From assembly GCA_030537135.1 (NCBI GenBank), contig JAUNOP010000003.1, forward strand, positions 62,001-126,000: a stretch of DNA of 64,000 bases. The letters are read 5' to 3'. Shown in pieces: positions 24,105 to 32,783 of this stretch. The stretch comes from Eubacteriales bacterium (lineage in GTDB: Bacteria; Bacillota; Clostridia; Lachnospirales; Lachnospiraceae). The position numbers and the translations under genes are program-made. Within the stretch, counting starts at the first letter, position 1. The number at the start of each line of letters is the position of its first letter. The notes under the pieces were generated by a model that was given only the letters and a program-made list of their open reading frames with translations, searched no databases and was not told the origin of the DNA.

Positions 24105-25023
24105 ATGGATTTCTTTTGGCCCATATGTCGGATAAAGAGGAGCTGCCTGGGGATGAAGGAGAGGCGTATGTGCAATTTCTTTCCATCCATGTACTGCTCA
24201 GGGTTTTCATTCCCACGGAAAATTCAATTTCCAGAGCATCGCTTCTCACTGCCCTGATGGTTCCATGCCCCCATTTTTTGTGGTTAATCGTGTCACTGAC
24301 ATAGAAGGCATGTCCTTTTGGTTTGGGAGGGTTCTGCTTTTTGACCGGTGCAGAGGAGGGGCAGGAAGCAAAGGTGCTGTTTGGGGCAAGAAGGTTTAGG
24401 AAACGATTGAAATCTGTGACTTCATCCAAAAGCCCTGCTTTTGCCACAGAGACAAACACAGCGGCTGCCCTTGCCTGACAGTTCAGACTTTTCTGCGGAT
24501 TGAATTCAATGTCTGTGAAGGCGTCGTAGGAGACAGCCTCTCCGGCAAGATTGGGGTTTTCCAGAAGCGCATGGATATAGAGATAATCGTAAAAGGCAGT
24601 CCTGGGCTTCAGAGGAAAATCCTGGTTTTCAAAGGTGAATTTTATCAGAGAACCGCTGCTTCTGAGGCGTTCGTCTCTTTTGGCATCCTTTGGAGATACC
24701 AGCAGAAGATCCAGATACGGACCGCCGTGTTCAAAGACCTTTCCTGCCTGGAAGATGTTTTCTACAGGAAGAGAAATACCCATGGAAGGAACCTTCTTTT
24801 TTAGAAAGAAAGCACTCATTTCCTTTCCTCCCTTCTGAAGGGATTTGGATGAAATTTCAAGAATTCTCTGACCCTTGAAACATTGATGGAAGGTATTGTG
24901 AATTGCCTGTATGTTTTTTTGCTTCTGAGATACGGAAAAGCCGCCGCTGTATGCGAACTCTATGTCGCACTGCCTGTAGTAGGGCGGCTGGTTATAGGTT
25001 ACAAATACTGGTCTCACTGCCAT
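24103..25023 (-). CDS. NADAR-like protein (DarT1-associated antitoxin family) with C-terminal Tudor-like module
   Basis: This 306-residue protein resembles the NADAR family paired with DarT1 toxins: FSVSQKQKNIQAIH near 30, ILEISSKS near 54, ENIFQAGKVFEHGGPYLDLL near 88, and TAFYDYLYIHALLENP then YDAFTDIEFNPQKSLNCQARA around 140-185. NADAR enzymes remove ADP-ribose; in DarT1 systems they reverse ADP-ribosylation of guanine in DNA. A segment near 238-285 (INHKKWGHGTIRAVRSDALEIEFSVGMK) resembles the Tudor-like tail of PcrA helicases. No DarT-like gene is adjacent. GAGGAGG precedes the ATG. The family call is from memory of motifs. Confidence 0.65.
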   Translation of the reverse strand: MAVRPVFVTYNQPPYYRQCDIEFAYSGGFSVSQKQKNIQAIHNTFHQCFKGQRILEISSKSLQKGGKEMSAFFLKKKVPSMGISLPVENIFQAGKVFEHGGPYLDLLLVSPKDAKRDERLRSSGSLIKFTFENQDFPLKPRTAFYDYLYIHALLENPNLAGEAVSYDAFTDIEFNPQKSLNCQARAAAVFVSVAKAGLLDEVTDFNRFLNLLAPNSTFASCPSSAPVKKQNPPKPKGHAFYVSDTINHKKWGHGTIRAVRSDALEIEFSVGMKTLSSTWMERNCTYASPSSPGSSSLSDIWAKRNP

Positions 25024-25087
25024 GAAGAATTCCTCCTCTCGTGTGCGCAGATATGGGAAACAGCCCTCCTGCGAATGGTATTGCTTT

Positions 25088-25183
25088 TTAATGATACGTA
25101 TGCATTATAATTCTAACGTATGCTTCCTTTGCCCGGCAATGAACCGGTGGTTTAATTTCCTTCCGGCTGTGTATGATATCCAT
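25088..25183 (-). pseudogene. small ORF or gene remnant with a strong ribosome binding site
   Basis: AAAGGAGG stands six bases before an ATG at 25183 and opens a 31-residue frame (MDIIHSRKEIKPPVHCRAKEA at its start) that ends at 25088, upstream of the NADAR-like gene and on the same strand. It looks like the N-terminus of a longer protein that has been lost, or a leader peptide. I do not recognise the family. Confidence 0.3.
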
Positions 25184-25337
25184 GGATAGCCTCCTTTCAG
25201 AGTGGAAGAAAAAAATACGAAAAATCAGATACTACTAAAACAACAAAAAAAACACCAAAATTTAAAAATGAGTACATGTTACAGCAGAGCTTTCCCTGAT
25301 AAAATAAATGAAAAATAATTTAGGAAAGAGCATGATT

Positions 25338-27683
25338 ATGAAGCTTACAATCAATACTCGGAATGAAAAGGCGGAACTTGGAAGTATGTTCGGTATATTT
25401 TTTGAAGATCTGAACCATGCGGCAGACGGCGGGCTTTATGCGGAACTGGTACGTAACCGTTCCTTTGAGTTTGCGCCGGTAGACCACCCGGATTACCATG
25501 CTCTGACGGCATGGGAGATCTTTGGCGATGAGGATTTTACCGAAGTTTATGTGACAGAGGGAGATGCTGTCAGCAGCAAAAATCCGCATTATCTTGTTGT
25601 AAAAGTAAAAGAGAGCGGAAGAGAGGCAGGCGTGGTTAACTGCGGTTTCAATTCAGGCATTCCCTATAGGGCAGGCGAAACCTATTACTTCACCTGCTTT
25701 GTGAGAGCTGCTGTAGGATGCCAGACAGTAAAAGTCCTGATATCGCTCTGCGCGGTAGATGGAAGTATCTATGAAGAACAGGAACTAAAAGCTACGGACA
25801 GATGGGAAAAACAGGAACTAACATTCCTGGCGCCGGAGACGGATATGAGCGGCCGCCTGAAGCTGACTGTCTGCGGGGAGGGCGAGGCGAATTTTGATTT
25901 TGTTTCTCTGTTCCCCGCAGATACCTACAAAGAAAGAAGAAACGGACTAAGACGGGATCTGGCAGAAGCGCTGGAGGCGATGCATCCGAAGTTTATGCGG
26001 TTTCCGGGAGGATGCCTTGTCCATGATGGTTCGCTGAATGCAGAGGACAGGAATAGCCAGTACCGTTGGAAAAATTCCATCGGACCGCTGTGGGAACGGC
26101 CTGCCAGAAGGAGTAACTGGGGTTACAATCAAACACTCGGCCTTGGATACTATGAATATTTTCTGCTCTGCGAGGATATTGGCGCAAAGCCGGTTCCCGT
26201 ACTGCCGGGAGGATATGATCCTCATCATCACCAGGCGGCAGATGGAGAACAGCTTCAGGAGTTTATTCAGGATGCCCTGGATCTGATTGAGTTCGCCAAT
26301 GGAACGGAGGATACCGTGTGGGGAAAAAAGCGGGCAGAAATGGGGCATCCCAAGCCCTTCGGGATGGAATATCTGGGAATTGGAAATGAGGAAGTCGGGG
26401 AGGCATTTTTCGAGCGTTTTCCGCTGTTTCAAAAGGCCATTAAAGAAGCATATCCAAAGCTTCGTCTGATTGGCACCAGCGGTCCATTTGCGGCAGGAAA
26501 AGAGTATGAGAGAGGCTGGAGAAGCGCAGTGGAGGATGGCGCTGATCTGGTGGATGAACATTTTTATCAGTCGCCGGAATGGTTTATTGCCAATATAGAC
26601 AGATATAATAAGTTTCTGCCGGAGATGCCCCATGTATTTCTGGGAGAATATGCTTCAAAAGACAATACATGGTTTAACGCTTTGGCGGAAGCGGCGTTTA
26701 TGACCGGGCTGCAGAATAATGCGCCTGCGGTGGAGCTGGCGTGCTATGCGCCGCTCTTCTGCAACGTGGATTATGTGAACTGGAAGCCAGATATGATTTG
26801 GTATGACAATCACCAGGTGATGCATACGCCGAATTACTATGTACAGAAATTATTTATGGAGCATCAGGGGGATGTGCTGCTGGAACAGACATGGGAGCAT
26901 ATGCCGCAGTCTGTCAGTATTGGAATTGATGAGCAAAGGCGGATGCATGGAGCAGTAGTGCTTTCCGGGGATGAGACGGAGCTGGAATTTACAGAGATTA
27001 TCCTTACAGATGAGGACTGCGGGAAGAGTATGAGAATTCCACAGATCCATCTGGGAATTAGTGAGACAAGTGAGAGCCTTGGAACTTTTACCGGGAACAA
27101 TTATACTATTCGCTTGAAAGTGAGGGAGATATCCGGTTGGAAAGGATTTAAAATAAGCTTTGCGCAAAAGGATAAGACAAACCGGCTGTTCTGGCAGTTC
27201 GGAGGCTGGGAGAACGCAGACTCCATGATCGGGGAGGACATCCAGGGAAATAATTCCGTCCTGACACAGCGCAGCAGAAGTGTAGAACAGAATCGTATCT
27301 ACGACGTGGAAATCCGGGTGCGGGGTCGAAGTGTCCTGGTGCTGCTTGACGGAAAGGAGGAGCTTCAAACAGAGGTTCGTCCGGTACTGGCACAGCCGCT
27401 TTATTCCACAGCCAGCAGGGACGCTGATACTGGCGAAATCATTCTTAAGCTGGTAAATCTGCTTATGCAGGAGCAGGAGACGGAAATCTGCCTGCAGGAT
27501 ATAGAGGAGGCGACAGGAACAGCCTATGTGATCGAAGGCTATGAGAGAGACGATACTGCGCACATGGGAGAAAACGGCAAATTCTCGCCGGAGGAGAAAA
27601 GGCTTGCTGTTATGCCGGGAACCTTCCGCTGGAAGATAGCACCTCAGTCAGTTTGCATACTCTGTATGCAGCCGCTGAAATAA
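25338..27683 (+). CDS. alpha-L-arabinofuranosidase, GH51 (cytoplasmic)
   Basis: A 781-residue GH51 enzyme releasing arabinose from arabinoxylan or arabinan oligosaccharides. The domain order is an N-terminal strand region (GSMFGIFFEDLNHAADGG), a jelly-roll carbohydrate-binding-like segment, then the catalytic barrel. The acid/base is E351 in GIGNEEVGE and the nucleophile E437 in FLGEYAS. An extra beta-rich module near residues 575-680 (KGFKISFAQKDKTNRLFWQFGGWEN) interrupts the C-terminal domain. There is no signal peptide, so it acts on imported oligosaccharides. AGGAAAG favours the ATG at 25338 over 25308. A GH115 gene follows closely. Confidence 0.93.
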   Translation: MKLTINTRNEKAELGSMFGIFFEDLNHAADGGLYAELVRNRSFEFAPVDHPDYHALTAWEIFGDEDFTEVYVTEGDAVSSKNPHYLVVKVKESGREAGVVNCGFNSGIPYRAGETYYFTCFVRAAVGCQTVKVLISLCAVDGSIYEEQELKATDRWEKQELTFLAPETDMSGRLKLTVCGEGEANFDFVSLFPADTYKERRNGLRRDLAEALEAMHPKFMRFPGGCLVHDGSLNAEDRNSQYRWKNSIGPLWERPARRSNWGYNQTLGLGYYEYFLLCEDIGAKPVPVLPGGYDPHHHQAADGEQLQEFIQDALDLIEFANGTEDTVWGKKRAEMGHPKPFGMEYLGIGNEEVGEAFFERFPLFQKAIKEAYPKLRLIGTSGPFAAGKEYERGWRSAVEDGADLVDEHFYQSPEWFIANIDRYNKFLPEMPHVFLGEYASKDNTWFNALAEAAFMTGLQNNAPAVELACYAPLFCNVDYVNWKPDMIWYDNHQVMHTPNYYVQKLFMEHQGDVLLEQTWEHMPQSVSIGIDEQRRMHGAVVLSGDETELEFTEIILTDEDCGKSMRIPQIHLGISETSESLGTFTGNNYTIRLKVREISGWKGFKISFAQKDKTNRLFWQFGGWENADSMIGEDIQGNNSVLTQRSRSVEQNRIYDVEIRVRGRSVLVLLDGKEELQTEVRPVLAQPLYSTASRDADTGEIILKLVNLLMQEQETEICLQDIEEATGTAYVIEGYERDDTAHMGENGKFSPEEKRLAVMPGTFRWKIAPQSVCILCMQPLK

Positions 27684-27784
27684 TGCAAAAAAGAAATGAC
27701 GATTTTTCTGCCAGAGCGATTTTTACAGGACGCAAAGCAGGAATATCTGATTGGGAAAATTTAAGAGAGACGGAGAAATTCAAA

Positions 27785-30700
27785 ATGGAAGATAAAGTGG
27801 TGCTTTTTCAAAAGGGAGAAAACGTTAATCTGTATCTGTCGGATAAAGAAGACAATGCAGTATGGAACGCAGCACGGAATCTGGCGGAGGATATCGAAAA
27901 AGTGTGCTCCTGCAGGGCGGTCATACACAGCACGGAGGAAAAGGGTGCATCAAAGCCAAAGGAAAAAGGAATCCGAATTGCAACTCTTGCTGTGTGGGAG
28001 CGTGAAAGAGAAAAATCAGACGACTATTCAAAGGATGAGGGGAAGACGGCGAGAGAAGGCCGACTTCCCGACATCAACCTGTTAAAGGATGCGGCGGGAA
28101 AGGCGAGATGGGAAGGATTTTTGCATAAGCAGTCGGAGGATATGCTGTATATTATCGGCTCAGACAGGCGGGGATCCATATACGGTATGTATGAATTGAG
28201 TGAGATGATTGGGGTATCTCCATGGTATTTTTGGGCAGATGTCCCACCGAAAAGAAAGGACAGCTTTTCCCTGCTGAAGGATTACAGCAAGACAGACTGG
28301 CCGTCTGTTCCGTACAGAGGAATCTTTTTGAATGACGAGGAGGAACTGGAAGCATGGGCGATAAAGCATACGGAAGACGGTACCATTGGGCCGGAAGCTT
28401 ACCGGAAGATATACGAGTTGATTCTGCGCCTGAAAGGGAATTATATATGGCCGGCCATGCACGTGAATTATTTTAATGAAGATCCCGAAAACCGCAGGCT
28501 GGCAGATGAAGCGGGCATTGTCGTGGGAACCTCTCACTGTGATATGATGATGCGCAGCAACCAGAATGAATGGCAGCCGTGGATTCAGGAGAAGAAGTAT
28601 GAGGATGTGAAATATGATTATTCCATACCTGGTGAAAACCGACGGATTCTGCAGGAATACTGGAGGGAAAGCGTTCAGATGTACAGGGACTACGAAGCTA
28701 CCTATACTGTCGGTATGAGAGGTATCCATGATTACGGCTTTGTGACGGAAAGGATCGATCAGGAGGAAAATCTGACGAAGGAAGAGAAGCAGCGGGAGAA
28801 AGTGCGTCTTCTGGGGAAGGTGATTGATGATCAGCGCAGGATTCTGAAGGAGGTTTTGGGAGAACAGAAGGGCAGCGATGTGATTCAGACTTTTATTCCC
28901 TATAAAGAAGTACTGCCTTTGTATGATGATGGTCTGAACTTGCCGGAGGATATCACGCTGATGTGGGTAGACGACAATTTCGGGTATGTACGGCGTTATC
29001 CTGACGGTGAGGAACAGAAGCGAAGCGGAGGGAATGGATTATATTACCATGCTTCCTATTGGGCGCCTCCGGGTCTTAGCTACCTGTTTTTTAATTCGAT
29101 TCCCCTTGCTCATACAGGAAATGAGTTAAAGAAATGCTATGAATCGGGAATCCGAAAAATATGGGTGCTGAACGTAGGAGCCATAAAGCCTCTTGAGCTG
29201 GATATGGAGTTTTTCTTAAAATATGGATGGGAAGCGGGAAAGGAATCGGGTGATACGAAGGATGCAGAGCTTTTTGTGAAAAACTGGTTTGACCGGAATT
29301 TTACAGGAGGATTAGGCAAGGAAGCGGCGGAGATTTATGGACGGTTTGCACAGCTTACGAATGTATGCAAGCCGGAGCATATGCGGTCGGATAAATTTTC
29401 TCTGACAGCATACGGAGATGAGGCGCAAAAACGGATACTTGTTTTCAAAGGACTGTTGGAGCGAGCAGATGCTGTTTATGAAAAATTGCCGCCAGAAGAA
29501 AGAGATGCTTATTATGAATTGCTGTATATGAAACTGGAAGCGTCTTACCTGATCAATGCCTCTTTCTATTATGCGGACCGCAGCAGGCTGTCCTACGAGC
29601 GGGGAGCCATGCAGGCGGCGGACGATTATCTGTCGCTGTCCAGACAGATGGATATCGGCAAGCGCAGGATGCTTTATTACTATAATCATAAGCTGAAGGG
29701 CGGAAAATGGGAGGATATCCTCACACCGGAAAGCTTCCTGCCTCCGCCGATTGTGCTGTATCCGGCGGCGAAGCCCGCTCTGGTGATCGGGGAGCCGGGG
29801 CTTGGGGCTGCATCGGATAAAGTAGGTCTTTCCTTTTCTTATTATGGCGTTCGGGAAAAATACGTAGATGTATATAACAAAGGCTGCGGCAGCGTATCTG
29901 TGGAAGTGACGGTTCCGGACTGGCTGGAGGCATCTGTGAGCACTGCGGCAGTGCGCACGGATCTAAGAATATGGTTTCGCGTCAGAGGAAGGCAGAAAGC
30001 ATTGTGGAAGACTGGAGCAGAAGGCAAGGTTGTTATTAAAGGCAGTTTGGGAGAAAGCTTTACTGTTCCGGTTTGTATGCGGCCAAAACAGGAGCCGGAC
30101 AGCGCCCTGCCGGTGCATTGCTATATGGAGGCGGAAGGCTGCGTGTCCATGCCTGCGGACGGCTTTTGCCAAAAGCAGGATGGTACAGATGGAACATGGA
30201 GAGTGATCCCCGGTATCGGACGAGGAGAAGGCGCGGCGGTGGAGGCGGCGTCATCCGTGGCAAATACGACAGGCTGTCTTGTCAAGGATGGAGCCGTGCT
30301 TGCTGCAGAGGCTGCTTTGGAGTATGCTTTTTATTTACAGTCTGAGGGGGCGTTTTTGCTGGAAATTTACCGTTTTCTGACATTGAATTCTACAGGCAGG
30401 GTGCGATTCCTTGTGGCGGTGGACGAGATGGCTTATATAACAGTGGAATCCCCCACCGTGGATGAATGGAAGGGCAATTGGGAAGAGGCTGTGATGAATA
30501 ACGGTGAGAAGCTCTATGTCCGCCTGCCCTATCTGGACAGAGGACTGCACCGTTTAAGGATTGGTATGCTGGACAGTTATGTGACGCTGACAAAGCTGGT
30601 GATTTATACAGAGAAGATGATCCCCTCCAATCTGGGACCTGCTTCCAGTGCCTGCTGGAATGGAGAACGCTTCCTGCGGACTCAGGAAGAAGAAGACGGT

Positions 30701-31477
30701 TATGACGCAGCGAAGGAAAAAGCGTTTGGGAATAGGGATATTTTCTATCGGGACAGGATGCAGGAGGTGTATGAAGCGCTGGCGGGGGAAGTTCCGCAGC
30801 TTCCGATGCTTTATGCTGATCCGTACTTTCGGACAATTGACCGGCTGTATCTGCGCAGCGACGAAAGACCGGAGAAGCCGGGAAGACGTAAATACCAGCC
30901 GAATGGCGCAGGAAAGAAAAACGTGTTGGCTGAATTCAGGCCGGGACCTTACGAAGAACAGGACGGACGGATTATGATAGAAGCGGAATATGCTCTTGCC
31001 AACACGGGAAACGCTTATCTGACGCCTGCCTTTGAGAATGAGAAATGCTGTTTTGCCCATACGCAGGCAGAGACAGACGGAGGAACCGGTCTTGCTATGA
31101 TGATCGAGGGAGAGGGACTGTTCTGGGAAGACGCTTCACAGGCGCCCGGGCTGCATTATAGGATTCGGGTACAGCATCCTGGCAGGTATCACATCTGGCT
31201 GCTGATAAAATTTGAGGACGCGAAGTCGGATGCCTGCGTGCTTGCGCTTGACGGAAAGCTGCAGGCAGCCGAAGAACAGTTTTGCGGCGGAAATCTGTTT
31301 TCTTATGGGATGATGCAGCGGTGGAACTGGCAGGCGATTGCAGATATGGAGCTTTTAGAAGGAACGCATCTTTTTTCCATTATGGGCAGGAAATCAGGAC
31401 TGCGTATTGACCGGATCTATATAACCGCTGGAGAGGAATGGCCGCCGGTGGATGAGCAATGGGATGAAATATGGTAA
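27785..31477 (+). CDS. GH115 xylan alpha-glucuronidase
   Basis: GH115 enzymes remove (4-O-methyl-)glucuronic acid side chains from xylan and its oligomers. The 1230-residue protein has the family body: an N-terminal domain with AARNLAEDIEKV, then VPYRGIFLNDEEELEAWA, LRLKGNYIWPAMH, GTSHCDMMMRSN, YTVGMRGIHDYGF, LMWVDDNFGYVRRYP and YWAPPGLSYLF. C-terminal beta modules follow, including one starting near EQDGRIMIEAEYA. No signal peptide is present. In-frame starts exist at 27653 and 27683, but the N-terminus after 27785 is family-like and GGAG lies nine bases before it. It follows GH51, so both side chains of glucuronoarabinoxylan can be removed in the cytoplasm. Confidence 0.9.
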   Translation: MEDKVVLFQKGENVNLYLSDKEDNAVWNAARNLAEDIEKVCSCRAVIHSTEEKGASKPKEKGIRIATLAVWEREREKSDDYSKDEGKTAREGRLPDINLLKDAAGKARWEGFLHKQSEDMLYIIGSDRRGSIYGMYELSEMIGVSPWYFWADVPPKRKDSFSLLKDYSKTDWPSVPYRGIFLNDEEELEAWAIKHTEDGTIGPEAYRKIYELILRLKGNYIWPAMHVNYFNEDPENRRLADEAGIVVGTSHCDMMMRSNQNEWQPWIQEKKYEDVKYDYSIPGENRRILQEYWRESVQMYRDYEATYTVGMRGIHDYGFVTERIDQEENLTKEEKQREKVRLLGKVIDDQRRILKEVLGEQKGSDVIQTFIPYKEVLPLYDDGLNLPEDITLMWVDDNFGYVRRYPDGEEQKRSGGNGLYYHASYWAPPGLSYLFFNSIPLAHTGNELKKCYESGIRKIWVLNVGAIKPLELDMEFFLKYGWEAGKESGDTKDAELFVKNWFDRNFTGGLGKEAAEIYGRFAQLTNVCKPEHMRSDKFSLTAYGDEAQKRILVFKGLLERADAVYEKLPPEERDAYYELLYMKLEASYLINASFYYADRSRLSYERGAMQAADDYLSLSRQMDIGKRRMLYYYNHKLKGGKWEDILTPESFLPPPIVLYPAAKPALVIGEPGLGAASDKVGLSFSYYGVREKYVDVYNKGCGSVSVEVTVPDWLEASVSTAAVRTDLRIWFRVRGRQKALWKTGAEGKVVIKGSLGESFTVPVCMRPKQEPDSALPVHCYMEAEGCVSMPADGFCQKQDGTDGTWRVIPGIGRGEGAAVEAASSVANTTGCLVKDGAVLAAEAALEYAFYLQSEGAFLLEIYRFLTLNSTGRVRFLVAVDEMAYITVESPTVDEWKGNWEEAVMNNGEKLYVRLPYLDRGLHRLRIGMLDSYVTLTKLVIYTEKMIPSNLGPASSACWNGERFLRTQEEEDGYDAAKEKAFGNRDIFYRDRMQEVYEALAGEVPQLPMLYADPYFRTIDRLYLRSDERPEKPGRRKYQPNGAGKKNVLAEFRPGPYEEQDGRIMIEAEYALANTGNAYLTPAFENEKCCFAHTQAETDGGTGLAMMIEGEGLFWEDASQAPGLHYRIRVQHPGRYHIWLLIKFEDAKSDACVLALDGKLQAAEEQFCGGNLFSYGMMQRWNWQAIADMELLEGTHLFSIMGRKSGLRIDRIYITAGEEWPPVDEQWDEIW

Positions 31478-31523
31478 AAGTAGATATTGGATGATGGATA
31501 AATCTATCCTCTGTTATGCAATC

Positions 31524-31552
31524 TTGCGAAACCCCACAGGGAATGTTATAAT
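31524..31552 (+). promoter_or_regulatory. promoter upstream of the truncated binding protein
   Basis: TTGCGA (31524-31529) and TATAAT (31547-31552) are 17 bases apart, 50 bases before the lipoprotein start. The remnant has thus kept its own promoter. Confidence 0.55.
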
Positions 31553-31601
31553 TTCTAAAGGAATTGTTTAAAAAACGTGATTGCTTATCAGGGTGGTAGA
31601 G

Positions 31602-32354
31602 ATGAAAAAATACAGAGGGATAGTATTCATATTGTCGGCAGTGTGTGTGGTGATTACTGGAGGTTGTGGGCAGAGTCAGAAGATATCGGAAGCGCAGGAG
31701 ATGCAGGAAGAGGTTATCTGGGCGGAGCTGTATTGCGATGTAGACTGGTGGCATCCGGAGGCATGGAGCACAGAGAGCGGAACCATTACCGGTGATATTA
31801 CGGAGAAAACGGGAGTGGCTTTAAAGACCACGGTTCCGCTTCAGGATGCGGATAAGCAGCTCAGTCTGATGCTGTTGGAGGATGAACTGCCGGATCTGAT
31901 CACAGTGGTAGATTCTACTGTGATCGGGCAGATTACTTCCTCAGGAAAGGTGTGGGAACTGGAAGAGTTTCTGGAGAAATACTGTCCGGATTCCCATCTG
32001 CTGAAGGAGTTCCCTGAGGATATAAAGCAGGCTTTGATCAAAAGAGATGGAGCATGGTATGCATATCCGTCCCATATTAACTCGAAAGACGCACGGGAAA
32101 TCTGGGAACCCTGTGACTCCTATTACCGGGACCTGGAGAATTACAGTGACAATAATGCAATTATGTGGAACAGGAGTCTCCTGGAGCAGCTTGGGATTTC
32201 AGTGGATGAGCTTTCTACAGAAGAGCAGGTAATGGAGGCATGGGAAAAGGCGAAGGAATCCGGCATTACGGCGGACGGCGAAAAGATCATACCGCTTTTG
32301 ATAGATGGATCCGAATATTGGGATCCCCTGTGTCCTTTTTCTGATAAAATATAA
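31602..32354 (+). pseudogene. truncated extracellular solute-binding lipoprotein
   Basis: The start codon at 31602 follows GGTGG and opens a lipoprotein signal peptide ending in the lipobox ITGGC. The mature part (TEKTGVALKTTVPL, DELPDLITV, LEEFLEKYCPDS, GAWYAYPSHINS) resembles the large solute-binding proteins of oligosaccharide ABC transporters, which usually have 500 or more residues. The frame stops at 250 residues, in the middle of the second lobe, and no permease genes follow. The rest of the gene and the transport operon seem to have been deleted. It is unlikely to bind sugar. Confidence 0.7.
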
Positions 32355-32408
32355 ATTGAGGGCAATAAAGCAATTCATGCGTTTGTCGTGAAAAAACCTA
32401 AAAAACTA

Positions 32409-32437
32409 TTGAAATATTTTGTTATCAGTGGTACTCT
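32409..32437 (+). promoter_or_regulatory. promoter of the glycine riboswitch transcript
   Basis: TTGAAA (32409-32414) and TACTCT (32432-32437) with 17 bases between; the aptamer begins about 22 bases further on. A second -10-like TATATT lies at about 32445. Confidence 0.5.
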
Positions 32438-32458
32438 ACTTTTGTATATTAAAGTACT

Positions 32459-32540
32459 AACTCAGGATAGACTCTGGAAAGAGCGCCGAAGGTGTACGCG
32501 GTGAAAACGGTTAATCACTCAGGCAAAAGGATGGAGGAAC
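32459..32540 (+). ncRNA. glycine riboswitch, single aptamer
   Basis: The gcvT-type aptamer core is clear: ACTCTGGAAAGAG, then GCGCCGAAGG, a variable stem with GGTGAAAACGG, and the conserved ACTCAGGCAAAAGGATGGAGG. Only one full aptamer is visible. Normally such an RNA controls glycine cleavage or a glycine/alanine transporter, but no such gene follows: the DNA downstream has only a 38-codon frame and then the end of a gene on the other strand. Confidence 0.88.
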
Positions 32541-32546
32541 AGAAGT

Positions 32547-32663
32547 ATGTATCATGATTCTGATCCTGATAATGGGATTCTGTTAACATTTCACATAAAA
32601 ACAGGATGCAGCCTTAAGGAGAGCGCATTCTGTTTCCTGAATAATATCCATTTATTCCTGTGA
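32547..32663 (+). CDS. 38-codon ORF behind the glycine riboswitch
   Basis: The ATG at 32547 lies nine bases after the GGAGG that overlaps the aptamer 3' end, so this short frame is positioned to be the controlled gene. The peptide has no recognisable similarity and overlaps inverted repeats (ACAGGATGC with GCATTCTGT) that could be a terminator. It may be chance or a remnant of a deleted transporter gene. Confidence 0.25.
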   Translation: MYHDSDPDNGILLTFHIKTGCSLKESAFCFLNNIHLFL

Positions 32664-32783
32664 GCAACGAGCCAGGCGGACATGCTCGCATGTCCATTTG
32701 GCATCTTGCAGCGAGGGCCAAATACCTGGCGGCTCTGCAACGCTGCAGGCTTGCCGCTTTGCTGCCTGCCGCGGGGTATTTGC
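32664..32783. other. palindrome-rich 3' spacer
   Basis: The stretch contains GGACATGC/GCATGTCC (32678-32695), GAGCC (32669) against GGCTC (32731), and GC-rich alternating repeats up to the stop of the M42 peptidase. It probably acts as the 3' end of that leftward gene. No coding sequence is seen. Confidence 0.4.

Noticed and set aside
31560..31600. GGGTGGTAGAG before the truncated lipoprotein, considered as a T-box remnant.
   Set aside because: The T-box consensus AGGGTGGAACCGCG and its terminator/antiterminator are not there; it is just the ribosome binding region.
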